Assembly (NCBI RefSeq): GCF_030463565.1 | Contig: NC_134675.1 | Span: 15,273,862-15,337,861, forward strand | Direction of reading: 5' to 3' | Source of the DNA: Pelecanus crispus | Taxonomy: Eukaryota; Chordata; Aves; Pelecaniformes; Pelecanidae | DNA: 64,000 nt | In this document: positions 1-11,121 of the stretch, piece after piece | Position numbering within the stretch: the first letter of the stretch is position 1 | Layout: each line of letters opens with the position of its first letter | Notes under the pieces: generated by a model | Databases searched by the model: none | Told to the model about the DNA's origin: nothing | The model's input: the letters and a program-made list of their open reading frames with translations, nothing else | Translations under genes and position numbers: made by a program

Positions 1-505
1 CCCCCCACCACCACAGTGGGATGGGGGAAAGAATGGGAAAAAAGGTAAAACTCATGGGTTGGGATAAAGACAATTTAATAGGACAGAAAAGGAAGGGAAA
101 TAATAATAATAATAATGATAAAAGTATATACAAGTGATGCACAATGCAATTGCTCACTGCCCACTGGGCAATGCCCAGCCAGTTCCCAAGCAGCGATCAC
201 TGCCCCCCTGCCAATTCCCCCCAGTTTTTTTGTTCAGCATGACGTCATATGGTATGGAATACCCCTTTGGCCAGTTTGGGTCAGCTGTCCTGGCTGTGTC
301 CCCTCCCAGCTTCTTGCACGCCTTCAGCATCCTTGCTGGCAGGGCAATATGAGAAGCTGAAAAGTCCTTGACTTAGTGTAAGCACTGCTCAGCAACAACT
401 AAAACATCAGTGTGTTATAAACATTATTCTCATCCTAAATTCAAAACACAGCACTATACCAGCTACTAGGAAGAAAATTAACTCTATCCCATCGAAACCA
501 GGACA
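1..505 (-). mobile_element. LTR of an endogenous retrovirus, truncated by the window edge
   Basis: This is the same LTR family as the copies at 14384, 17114, 30423 and 60285. The sense direction is minus, because the TATA box of better copies reads on that strand; read this way the element starts TGTCCTGG at 505 and its U5 end lies off the left edge. A palindromic CRE/ATF site TGACGTCA at 240-247 is intact here, whereas the other copies have it mutated. The TATA position is degraded to a T-run near 226-232. A TAA/ATA-rich trinucleotide stretch lies at about 101-118. No retroviral coding sequence follows, so it is probably a solo LTR. The outer duplication cannot be checked. Confidence 0.85.
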
Positions 506-3500
506 ACTTAGGAAATTGTCTCAATACCAGGTTTTGCTTCTTGCCTCCTTTTCCCACATGGCATGATGGCTTATCTTCAAAGCATTCCCATTTCACTATC
601 TTCAGAGAATTCTGTTTTGCAGGTGGAAGGGAGCTTTTTGTTTTTCCTCAACTTTGATCATTACCATATGATCTTTCATATGTGCTCAGGGCCTCTTTCC
701 AGGGTCATGATTCATTTTTCTCTTCCCAGACAATTTTTCTGACCAGGTCTCTGTTCAAAAAAACAACTGAAACACAAAGTGATGTGATTCCTAGGAGTAT
801 TTTGGATTCCAGACAGAAATAGTTGTATGGTGCCAGGAACATAGATCCGTGGCCTGTCCTGGGGATGAATGTTATCAGATATGAGGTCTTATCTCAGAGA
901 AATGTTAACCTAAGATGCAAATATCCATAATAGAAAATAGTGTCACAGAATCAAAAATCTAGTTCTTGGCACCTGTTTGGCCTTTTATTCTTTTCCATAG
1001 GCATTGCCTTAAAGACTCACAGTCAGTCCCTGAATAATGTGGTTATGTGTGTTCCATCCTGGTGCTATGTTTTCTGGAGTTTAGAATTTCTTTTATGGGC
1101 AGTAGGCTCAGCATCCCACGTCTGTGCACTTGAATGGCCTTCACCATCTCCTGAGGGCATAAAATGGCAGAGTGTAGCCAACTGTCTCATATGTGATTAG
1201 AATTGCTAGTCATGTCTAGGTGCTTAAAATCTTTTTATCTGTGGCATATCATTAATCTAGTACTAGGCTAGCTCAAGAAGGTTTTATTTTTAGGCTTCAT
1301 TTCTGAATTATTTTTAACCTATCAGAGTCCTGCTGTTTGTCAGCAACATAAAAAGTTCTCTGAATCTTGGCAGCTTGGAAAATATTCTATAAAAAATTAA
1401 GTAATATTGGGAAATGTTGATTTGTTGAAATCATTGTGATTTGTGGGGAAATTCTGGCTTAAGTAAACATTAGTTTTTAAATATTTTGCAGCCCAGGCAT
1501 AACTTGAGATCAAAAACACCGAACTTGCATGAGACTAGCCAATAGCTGGAAAGTACAATATCTGGGATGGCACAGTCAAGGGACTGGCACCTGCTGCTGC
1601 TACATCCTGGGTGAATTCCCTAACTGTTAGGCTAAGGATTTCCTCTCTATTTTGCTGGCCCAACTAATACACAGCTATCTGCACAGAATAGGACTGCTCC
1701 AAAGAAGTGACTGAAGCTGGCAATGACTCTAGATACTGTTAGGGTATTCATCTTGTATGCAAATGAACCAGGCCCTAATGTCTGATTTGGAGCCAGAACT
1801 TCAGCATGGATCTTGTGTCTCCTAAGTAGCTGCTGTGACTGTATTTTGCTCTGGTTTATTTCTCTGTTGCTCTTTTTAATTTTTCTTTGCAAGGAACTTC
1901 AAAAGCTTCAGGTTTTATTTCCAGGCAAGATCCTCAGGGATAATATTTCCCCACCCACTTCTGGTTAATTTAAAGTATCTTCTTTGCCAGATCACAGACA
2001 GAATATGCTGCCTTTCAAACTCTGCCAAATTTTGGCTTAGAATGAAAAAGAAATATAATTTCCAATGCCATCCTGCAGAACAGAATTTGCAAACTCTGGA
2101 TTTCAGAGCATCAACAGGAATCAGTAAAACTTGCTTCAATTTTAGAGAAATCCTTGGGCAGTAATAAGCCTGAATCTAAGAATACTTAGTCATGTGCCAT
2201 TGGGCACGTTCATTTCTCTTGAAGCCAGATTTTGCCTTTGTTATATGCAAGAATTTCTGGCCTAACATGCTGGTTCAGAGACTAAAACATTCTAGCACAT
2301 CTGGTGCAAGGATCCTGTTACAGTATGTAAGGCTGTTCTTGCAACCTTCAACTGCAGTGATGCTGATGATAACAAAATTTGCAATCTTATGTTCATCCAA
2401 ATAAACTCTCCTCCTGTTTCCCCGAGACCTGGGGAGTCAAATATCAACATTTCTTTGTATTTAACAGCGATCCATCCAGCTTTTTATAGTCTCAAAAAAT
2501 TGCTGTGTGTGTACTCTGCAGTTATTGAGCCCTTCCTTTCTAGCATCATAGGTGAAATGAATGGGGACTGGTTTTTGACTCATTAATTTTGTTTCTTAAA
2601 TTATCTTTGTGTGAATATAGGACCTTTTACGAGCATTTTAATTTTACTTCTTGGGAACCAATAGTAGTCCACCTTACCTTAATCCCCAAGCAAAATTTCT
2701 CCTTAAAGTATTTGTAGCCTTCCATGTCAATCACTTAAATACTATTAAAAATGTCTTCATATACTGTATATGTTAGAACACTTTTTAATGACTTACATCT
2801 TACCAAAACATTCACAACCTGATTGAGGTGACTGGCTTTGTTGAAAGAGTAAAAGAACAAGCCATTTTGCAAGCAATGCTGCACATTTTCTCCCAAAACT
2901 AATCCATATGGATTGCTAACTCAAATACTCTATGTTAACAGATAGCTAAATGAGAACCTTCTCCCCAGTCAGATAAAGAATTACTCCATAAAAGCTTCTG
3001 CAGCTTCTTTTGGAAATACTCCCATCTTTGGAGTATGCACTATGCCACCTGTTTATGCATTTATGAAACACTGCTCCCTGTGGGACAAGTCTAGCATGTA
3101 TGCTTATTTTGATAAAGTGGTGCTTTAATCTTCAGTCAGACACTGTCATGTCCAAGAGTAAAATACATGATACCTTTTCTCTCTCCTTTGAATTATTTCC
3201 ACAAATTAAATGTTCTTTGTATTATATACAGTACTCTGCTATTATAAAGCTTTTAACAGATTTATAAGTGAAGGAAATACCTGGGACTCCAATGAAGACC
3301 ATCTAACAGCTCTGAATTAAGTATTCTGACTGTGCACGTATGACATATGCACAACAGGTAAAGATTTATTGCACAAATAGTTTTTTATAAAACAGCAACT
3401 GTAGAAGAAGCAACCAAATTTGTGTTGTATTTCATAGAATCATACAATGCTTGGTTTCCTTTGAGTGAGTGTTTATGTATTACACTGTTGATACCTTGCA

Positions 3501-3574
3501 AAAGCTAATCCAGTGATAGGAAGAGATGCTTACCATCTAGCTAAATAAAGATTGAAATGCTGCTTAATCAAATA
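506..3574. other. AT-rich non-coding stretch
   Basis: I see no convincing gene or full repeat. Open frames are short, with no coherent domain. At 3431-3458 there is a short string resembling an antisense CR1 tail (TCATAGAATCATACAATG), too short to call. Confidence 0.5.
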
Positions 3575-3933
3575 AGCTTGCAGTCTCCAACGCGAAGGGC
3601 TCCGGAGCGGACGCTCGCACCGGGGCACTCTTGCTAAGGCGGCAAAAAAGCGCAGGGAGAGAGCGGGCAGCACAGCCCCCCCCTAGAGCGGGGAAGGGCG
3701 AGCTGCTGACGTGGGGGAGCTCTGACGCAGCGTGGGCGGGGACAGGAGTGACGGCGGCCAAACCCCCCCACCTATAACAGCAGCCCCCAGGGAGCGCGAG
3801 CGACCAGGACGGGCAAACAGGGCGTGGCACGTCAGTTCGCGCGGTCAGGGCGCGCGGGGAAGGCCAAGTGCCCCGCCCCCCCCAGCTCAAGAGGTAGGTT
3901 CGGTAAGTTCAGCTGGTGAGAGGGAGCCTTGGC
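3575..3933 (+). promoter_or_regulatory. CpG-rich 5' UTR / internal promoter of the CR1
   Basis: This stretch is rich in G+C and CpG while both the upstream flank and the window average are AT-rich. It sits exactly between the CR1 5' boundary and the ORF1 start, where LINE internal promoters lie. No TATA box is seen. Promoter activity is inferred from position and composition only. Confidence 0.6.
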
Positions 3934-5049
3934 ATGGCCATGGTATCCACCCGGCGGAAGGCTGTATCCTCTGCACTACCCAGAAAGGCTGTATCCACCC
4001 AGACTGAGCTCCCAGGGAAACACACAGCCGTCCAGGTCTCTGGCCGCAGGGAGTGCCACCAGCTTGCACTGGGAACAGATGGCAGTGGAGGGAACAGCTG
4101 TGTATGCTGTGACCAAGTGGACTATCTACTCGGCCTGGTGGCAGAGCTAAGGGAGGAAGTAGACAGGCTACGGAGCATCAGGGAGTCTGAGCAGGAGATA
4201 GACTGGTGGAACCACGCTCTGACCTCCCAGAAACCTGACCAGGGACAGCCTCCAGAGAAAGCCTGTGACCAAAGGGATCCAGTATCCTCCCCTCACCAGG
4301 ATGTAGGCAGGGTCTCAGAGGGAAGCGGCGAGTGGAAACAAGTCCACAATTGGGGCAGCAAGCGAACCCTTTCCTTGCCCACTGTAACCCCCCAGGTGCC
4401 TCTGCACAATAGGTATGAGGCTCTAGATGTGGAGGACCAGTCAGTGGACGATGTGGACGTCGATCCATCTACACCAGAAGAGTACCCAAGACTACAAAGA
4501 CCTACCCCCCATATTACTACCACCTCCACAAGGAAGAAAAGACGGGTCATAGTTGTAGGAGACTCCCTCCTGAGGGGAACGGAGGGTCCAATATGCCGGG
4601 TGGACCCTCCTCATAGGGAAGTCTGCTGCCTCCCAGGAGCCCGGGTCAGAGATATCACCAGGAGACTTCCCAGCCTGGTACGGCCCTCGGACTACTACCC
4701 ATTACTGCTCTTCCACGTGGGTGGTGACGAAGTTGCAGTGCACAGCCCAAGGGTGATTAAAAGAGACTTCAGGGCCTTGGGACGGTTAGTGAGGGAATCG
4801 GGGGCACAGGTCATCTTTTCCTCCCTCCTTCCAGTTGTGGGAGGTGACATTGGTAGGAACAGGTGGACCCAATCTCTTAATATATGTCTCTGTGGCTGGT
4901 GCCACCGTCATAACTTTGGGTTTTTTGACAATGGGACAGCCTACACGGCACCAGGCTTGCTGGCGTCAACTGGGAGTCACCTTTCTCAAAGGGGAAAGAG
5001 GATCTTTGCTCAGGAGCTTGCGGGACTCATTGACAGGGCTTTAAACTAG
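3934..5049 (+). CDS. CR1 ORF1 protein, intact, with SGNH esterase-like domain
   Basis: This is the first protein of the CR1 LINE, thought to bind the element RNA in a ribonucleoprotein. The frame is open upstream to 3916, but the first ATG is 3934 and a second, in good Kozak context, is 3940; from 3934 the product is 371 residues and ends at TAG 5047-5049. Counting from 3934, residues about 56-59 form a C-x-C-C cluster, followed by a coiled-coil-like stretch (LLGLVAELREEVDRL, about 65-79). A basic segment RKKRR lies at about 200-204. The C-terminal half is the esterase-like domain known in CR1-type ORF1s: VIVVGDSLLRG carries the nucleophile serine motif GDS (about 209-211). The usual GxND block is here GGDE, and the usual DGxHL block is TGSHL, so the histidine is kept but the asparagine and aspartate are gone. 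Catalysis is therefore doubtful. It is remarkable for being unbroken beside a ruined ORF2. Confidence 0.88.
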   Translation: MAMVSTRRKAVSSALPRKAVSTQTELPGKHTAVQVSGRRECHQLALGTDGSGGNSCVCCDQVDYLLGLVAELREEVDRLRSIRESEQEIDWWNHALTSQKPDQGQPPEKACDQRDPVSSPHQDVGRVSEGSGEWKQVHNWGSKRTLSLPTVTPQVPLHNRYEALDVEDQSVDDVDVDPSTPEEYPRLQRPTPHITTTSTRKKRRVIVVGDSLLRGTEGPICRVDPPHREVCCLPGARVRDITRRLPSLVRPSDYYPLLLFHVGGDEVAVHSPRVIKRDFRALGRLVRESGAQVIFSSLLPVVGGDIGRNRWTQSLNICLCGWCHRHNFGFFDNGTAYTAPGLLASTGSHLSQRGKRIFAQELAGLIDRALN

Positions 5050-5135
5050 ATGTGAAGGGGGAGGGGGAATATATCAGGCTTGCCTGTGACAAGCTCTGGG
5101 ATGGTACACAATGGTTAGAGGGACGGGGTGCTACT

Positions 5136-8080
5136 ATGAGCCCTCAACCTGTTGCCCAGAGGCATGATGGGGACGCTGCAGCACAGTCGAAGTCTTGCAG
5201 AGATGAGCCGGGGACTCCTGAGATAGTTAGAGCTCACAAGGAAACCTTCGTGAAACACCCCGAGGGAAATAAGGGCTATTCCACTAAGGTGGCGACACGG
5301 CCAACAGCCCAGATGAAATGCCTCTACATGAACGCACGCAGCATGGGGAACAAACAGGAGCAGCTGGAAGCTACTGTGCTGCTAGAAACCTGCGACCTGA
5401 TTGCCATAACTGAAACCTGGTGGGACGAATCCCACGACTGGAATGTGGCTATCGATGGCTACAGGCTGTTCAGAAGGGACAGGTGAGGAAGGAGGGGTGG
5501 AGGCGTTGCCCTCTACATAAAGAAATCGATACAGTGTGAAGAGCTGTCCCTGAAGAATAGCCACGAGCAGGTCGAAAGCTTATGGGTAAGAATCAGAGGC
5601 AACAAAGGGAACCTTGTGGTTGGTGTCTACTACAGGCTGCCTGATCAAGGGGAGCCTGCTGATGAAGCCTTCTTCCTCCAGCTCCAGGAGGCTTCGCGCT
5701 TGCAGACTCTTGTCCTGCTGGAGGACTTCACCACCCTGACATCTGCTGGAAAAGCATCACGGCGAGCTGTAGGCAATCCAGGAGATTCCTGGAATGCATT
5801 GAGGATAACTTCCTAAGCCAGGTAATAGACACACCTACCGAAGGGGATGCAATACTGGACCTGATGGTCAGCAATGCAAGTGAGCTCATCGGTGATGTCA
5901 AGACTGGAGGCAGCCTGGGCTGCAGTGATCACGCGTTGGTGGAGTTCACGCTCCTGAGGGACATGGGAAAAGCGAGGAGTACAGTCAGAACCCTAAATTT
6001 CAGAAAAGCAGACTTCCAGCTCTTCAAGGAGTTAGTCAGAAGGACCCCCTGGGAAACAATCCTCAGGGACAAGGCAGCAGAACAGAGCTGGCAGATCTTT
6101 CAGGACACCTTCCATAAAGCGCAAGAGCTCTCAGTCCCCAAGTGTAAAAAATCAGGCAAGGAAGGGAAGAGACCAGCATGGCTGAGTCGAGACCTGCTGG
6201 TCAGACTAAAGAGTAAGAGGGAACTGCACAGGCAGTGGAAGCAGGGACAGGTGTCCTGGGAAGAGTACAGTGACACTGCCTGGTTGTGTAGGGATGGGGT
6301 CAGGAAGGCCAAGGCGAGGATGGAGCTCAATTTGGCAAGAGATATAAAGAATAACAAGAAGGACTTCTACAGGTATGTCAACCAGAAAAGGAAGGTTAAA
6401 GAAAGCGTACCCCCCCGATGAACAAGAAAGGCGAACTAGTATCAACAGACAAGGAGAAAGTGAAGGTACTCAACAAAAACTTTGCCTCAGACTTCACCGG
6501 CAACCTCTATCCTCACCCCTCCCAAGTTGATGGACCGCAAGATGGTGAGCAAGGGGGTTAAAGCCCCTCCCACTGTGAGGGAAGATCAGGTTTGAGACCA
6601 CCTGAGGAACCTGAATGTACACAAGTCTATGGGACCTGATGAGATGCATCCCAGAGTCCTGAGGGAATTGGCTGATGTAGTTGCCAAGACACTCTCCATG
6701 ATATTTGAAAAGTCATGGCAGTCCGGTGAAGTCCCTGCTCACTGGAAGAAGGGGAATGTTGTGCCCATTTTTAAAAAGGGAAGAAAGGAGGACCCTGGGA
6801 ACTACCGACCTGTCAGCCTCACCTCTGTGCCTGGGAAGATCATGGAACAGATCCTCCTAGAAGCTATGCTCAAGCACATGGAGGACAGGGAGGTGATTTG
6901 AGACAGCCAGCATGGATTCACCAAGGGCAAGTCCTTCTTGACCAACCTAGTGGCTTTCTATGAAGGAGTGACTGCATCAGTGGACAAGGGAAAAGCAATG
7001 GATGTCATCTACTTGGACTTCTGTAAAGCCTTCGACACAGTCCCCCACAACATCCTTCTCTCTAAATTGGGGAGATATGGGTTTGATGGGTGGACTGTTT
7101 GGTGGATAAGGAATTGGTTGGATGGTCGCATCCAGAGGGTCGTGGTCAATGGCTCGATGTCCACATGGAGACCGGTGACAAGTGGAGTTCCTCAGGGGTC
7201 TGTACTGGGACCGGTGCTGTTTAACATCTTCATCAATGACATGGACAGTGGGATCGAGTGCACCCTCAGCAAGTTTGCAGATGACACCAAGCTGAGTGGT
7301 GCGGTTGACATGCTAGAAGGATGAGATGTCATCCAAAGGCACCTGGACAAGCTGGAGAGGTGGGCCTGTGTGAACCTCATGAGGTTCAACAAGGCCAAAT
7401 GCAAGGTCCTGCACCTGGGACGGGGCAACCCCCGATATCAGTACAGGCTGGGGGATGAAGAGATTGAGAGCAGCCCTGCGGAGAAGGACTTGGGGGTACT
7501 GGTGGATGAAAAGCTGGACATGAGCCGGCAATGTGCGCTTGCAGCCCAGAAAGCCAACCGTATCCTGGGCTGCATCAAAAGAAGCGTGGCCAGCAGGTCG
7601 AGGGAGGTGATTCTGCCCCTCTACTCTGCTCTGGTAAGACCTCACCTGGAGTACTGTGTCCAGCTCTGGGGCCCTCAGCACAAGAAGGACATGGACCTGC
7701 TGCAGCGGGTCCAGAAGAGGGCCACCAAAATGATCTGAGGGCTGGAGCACCTCTCCTACGAGGACAGGCTGAGAGAGTTGGGGTTGTTCATCCTGGAGAA
7801 GAGAAAGCTGCGAGGAGACCTTATTGCAACCTTCCAGTACTTTAAGGGGGCCTATAGGAAGGATGGGATGGGGACAATCTTTTTAGCAAGGCCTGTTGTG
7901 ACAGGACAAGGAATAACAGATTTAAACTAAAGAAGAATAGATTTAGACTAGACATAAGAAAGAAATTTTTTACAATGAGGGTGGTGAAGCACTGGAACAG
8001 GTTGCCCAGAGAGGTAGTGGAGGCCCCATCCCTGGCAACATTCAAGGTCAGGTTGGATGGGGCTCTGAGCAACCTGCTCT
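5136..8080 (+). pseudogene. CR1 ORF2 (APE endonuclease + reverse transcriptase), disrupted
   Basis: ORF2 begins 86 bases after ORF1; the first in-frame ATG is 5136. The N-terminal endonuclease shows MNARSMGNKQ, then AITETWW with the catalytic glutamate, and SDH at 5924-5932. The reverse transcriptase shows [41 protein letters not shown] and the active-site FADD at 7274-7285; the C-terminal region continues with the EKDLGVLVD and HLEYCVQLW motifs and a conserved CR1 end. Lesions I can place are TGA at 5484, a one-base loss near 5730, a frame change in the C-run 6411-6416, a compensating change near 6555, TGA at 6593, 6899, 7322 and 7736, and a frame change near 7865. Several stops look like CGA-to-TGA changes at methylated CpG. 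It cannot make a working protein. Confidence 0.92.
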
Positions 8081-8165
8081 AGTTAAAGCTGTCCCTGCTC
8101 ACTGCAGGGGGGTTGGGCTAGATGACCTCTAAAGGTCCCTTCCCACCCAAAGCATTCTATGATTC

Positions 8166-9976
8166 AAATGTTTCAAATATTTCCCTGAGGGCATCCAACT
8201 GGTTTGATGTCTGCATACTGTTAACCAGCACTGGGTATTCTCTCTACATCCCATCCCATTTTATCCACAGCTGAGCTGTAATTCCAAATAGATGTTACTC
8301 ACTCAATAACAAATAAGGATATATAGATGCTTTTTCTTTTAAGGGATCTTCACAACTCTGCTCAGGGAATGGATATCATATTAGCTTCAGCAGGTTGGTT
8401 CATGGTGGTTTTATAAGACTGATCCTTTCTTGAATAACATATCTGTTCTGGTCAGTCAGTCAGTTTGACAGGGAATTCATAATACATGGGAAAAACACTT
8501 TTAGCCCTATCCAGCATGTCTTATGTTCTAGGAAGAACAGGGTTTCCTATTGCTGTGTGCACAGCAGCACCATCAAGGTGCAGATGAACACGTAGACTGA
8601 GCTGGGTTGGTAGGAATTACTGTTCTTCCTCCAAAAATAGTTCACTCAACCTCTAGTTCTAGAAGTAGATTTATGATTTTTTGCATCTGGAAGCAATAAA
8701 CAAAGTGGCCTATAGTCTCCAAGTGTCAAGACTGAAGATAATAGAAGGTGGCGAGTGACATCTTACAAAGCTGAGCAAGGTCCTTACTGTAGTTTGTCCA
8801 ATCTTTTATGCTACTTCTGAACAGTATAAAAAATAGTGATGGGTAAGTTGCAGTGATCCTTTTTATGCCATCTGGCATAGAAGGCTATGACTCTAACATC
8901 ACATCTTTAGCATCACTATCCAAAGACCAAATCCTGCTATGTTGCCAACCTGCCTACATGATGAAGCTAGAATGGAAACCTAGATGAAGTGATTATTGAA
9001 TTCCTGCATCCCTAGAAGCTAGAACTTATTCTTCTAGCTGACAAACTGGTGAAACAGAACCTAGGAGGTTTTACTACAAGGGCATAGGAGTGCCTACATT
9101 AAAAAAAAAAATCACATCTTCACTGTAAACTGCCTTTTTTCAGTATGTTCAGGTAAAGAACATGTGGAGCATTTCCCTGTGTTTAATGTTCTTTAGGGCA
9201 TCAAACATATCCTAACTAGTCACCAGTCACAGAGATTCAACACCTATTTGGTGAACTTAAATACTAAGAAACATAGATCTTTGGAGGGACCTGGAATCAA
9301 TCACAGCCAACCATGAATAGATATTCCACTGCTGTCTACAAAAGTATCTCCTCTGACTGCCCTAAGTATGCAACCATGCACTTACCTATGAAACCTCAAA
9401 ACCCTATATAAAAGTTTCTGTCACTCTATAACTAACCCAAAACATTCATTATAAAGACAAAAAGTCATCAGGAAGGATAACATGTGAGAGTAAAATAGGA
9501 AAAATTAAATATGTCACCAATGTCCCAAACATGGCCTTAGCAATAGCGGGGCATTTGTTAAGAGAAAATGCCTAGGGAATCCTAGAAAGTAAGCACTGCC
9601 TGACACCACATAGAAAGGCAGAAAACAGAAAAGACTCTGTCAACAGACTCTGTCAAAACACTGAATTTGGGGAGAGGAATCCACATTACTCCAAATCTGA
9701 CAATCAGGGTCGTCTTAAACAATTGAGCAGGGCCAGGAAGGGTTTCTTTTCAATATCACAGAAATAACAGTTAATTCTGCCCCAATATCCTGTCACTTTC
9801 TGTGGCCACTGTCTGATGCTTCAAAAGAAAGTTACCCTGCCTACTCTCATTCCCCAAAAGTCAAAATATACACTGAGGGCAAATGTAAATCTCTCGCCCC
9901 TGCAGGTAAACAGCTGGCAGGATTAAAGTACTTAAAATACAGTGCAAAAAACATATATGGAAATGCAGTCTCCTTT
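8166..9976. other. Non-coding spacer
   Basis: AT-rich sequence with no open frame of note and no repeat that I recognise. A run of ten A lies near 9102. Confidence 0.5.
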
Positions 9977-11095
9977 CATAAAATCATAGAATCGTTTAGG
10001 TTGGAAAAGACCTTTAAGATCATCCAGTCCAACCATTAACCTAACACTACCAAGTCCACCACTAAACCAATTAGTGGTAGAGTAATAATTTCATGTTTCC
10101 TGTCTTGGTGGCTGGATTATTTTTAATGAAAGTAAAAACTAGGAATCATTAAGATTGGAAAGGACCTCTAAGATCATCATTCCAACCATCAACCCAACAC
10201 CACCATGCCCACTAAACCATGTCCCCAAGTGCCACGTCTACCCGTTTTTTGAACACCTCCAGGGATGGTGACTCCACCACCTCTCTGGGCAGCCTGTTCC
10301 AATGCTTGACTACCCTTTCCGTAAAGAAATTTTTCCTAATTTCCAACCTAAACCTCCCCTGGCGCAGCTTAAGCCCATTTCCTCTTGTCCTATCGCTAAC
10401 TACATGGGAGAAGAGACCAACACCTACCTCACTACAACCTCCTTTCACGTAGTTGTAGAGAGCAATAAGGTCTCCCCTCAGCCTCCTCTTCTCTAGGCTA
10501 AACAACCCCAGTTCCCTCAGCTGCTCCTCATAAGGCCTGTTCTCTAGACCCTTCACCAGCTTTGTTGCCCTTCTCTGGACACGCTCCAGCACCTCAATGT
10601 CTTTCTTGTATTGAGGGGCCCAAAACTGGACACAGTATTCCAGGTGCAGCCTCACCAGCGCCAAGTACAGGGGCACAATCACCTCCCTGCTCCTGCTGGC
10701 CACACTGTTCCTGATACAAGCCAGGATGCTGTTGGCCTTCTTGGCCACCTGGGCACACTGCTGGCTCATGTTCAGCTGGCTGTCAACCAACACCCCCAGG
10801 TCCTTTTCGGCCAGGCAGCTTTCCAGCCACTCTTCCCCAAGCCTGTAGTGTTGCATGGGGTTGTTGTGACCCAAGTGCAGGACCCAACACTTGGCCTTGT
10901 TAAACCTCATACGGTTCGCCTCGGCCCATCGGTCCAGCCTGTCCAGGTCCCTCTGCAGGGCCATCCTACCCTCCAGCAGATCGACACTCCCACCCAATTT
11001 GGTGTCATCTGCAAACTTACTGAGGGTGCACTCAATCCCCTCATCCAGATCATCGATAAAGATATTAAACAAGGCTGGCCCCAAAACAGAACCCT
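9977..11095 (-). mobile_element. 5'-truncated CR1 with double 3' tail
   Basis: Antisense CR1 beginning at its 3' end with TCATAAAATCATAGAATCG. Two related tail units occur in succession, an outer one at about 9990-10075 and an inner one at about 10150-10222, separated by a spacer of roughly 75 bases. The body covers the last third of ORF2. The element breaks off inside the GSVLGPALF motif, where an octanucleotide repeat starts. The same double-tail structure is present at 28290 and 38020. Confidence 0.92.
10212..11092 (-). pseudogene. CR1 ORF2 fragment, C-terminal part, frame still open
   Basis: About 290 codons remain uninterrupted: [18 protein letters not shown], the catalytic FADD at 11004-11015, [37 protein letters not shown] and the terminal conserved block ending near DVALGDMV. 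The fragment lacks the endonuclease, the first reverse transcriptase motifs and any start of its own, so it is a dead 5'-truncated copy. The absence of stops suggests a young insertion. The reading frame on the opposite strand (10611-11132) is only its shadow. Confidence 0.85.
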
Positions 11096-11121
11096 TACAC
11101 ACTTACACACTTACACACTTG
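11096..11121. repeat. Octanucleotide tandem repeat at the CR1 5' junction
   Basis: About three copies of ACTTACAC sit exactly where the truncated CR1 stops. They may be filler added when the 5' end was joined, or a pre-existing microsatellite. Confidence 0.75.

Larger units (their letters stand above)
3575..8165 (+). mobile_element. CR1 LINE, essentially full length
   Basis: About 4.6 kb, close to the 4.5 kb expected for a full CR1. The order is a GC/CpG-rich 5' region, ORF1 with an SGNH esterase-like domain, ORF2 with an APE endonuclease and a reverse transcriptase, a short 3' UTR, and the ATTCTATGATTC tail at 8155-8165. The 5' boundary is set where AT-rich flank changes abruptly to CpG-rich sequence. 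There is no obvious target-site duplication, as is usual for CR1. ORF1 is intact and ORF2 is broken many times, so it is not autonomous. The 3' tail (8092-8165) closely matches the SINE tail at 32321-32412 and the fragment at 31717-32256, placing the three in one CR1 type. Most bird CR1 copies are severely 5'-truncated, so a full-length one is uncommon. Confidence 0.92.

Noticed and set aside
3431..3458. Tiny antisense CR1 tail
   Set aside because: Only about 25 bases of loose similarity, which simple AT-rich sequence can produce.
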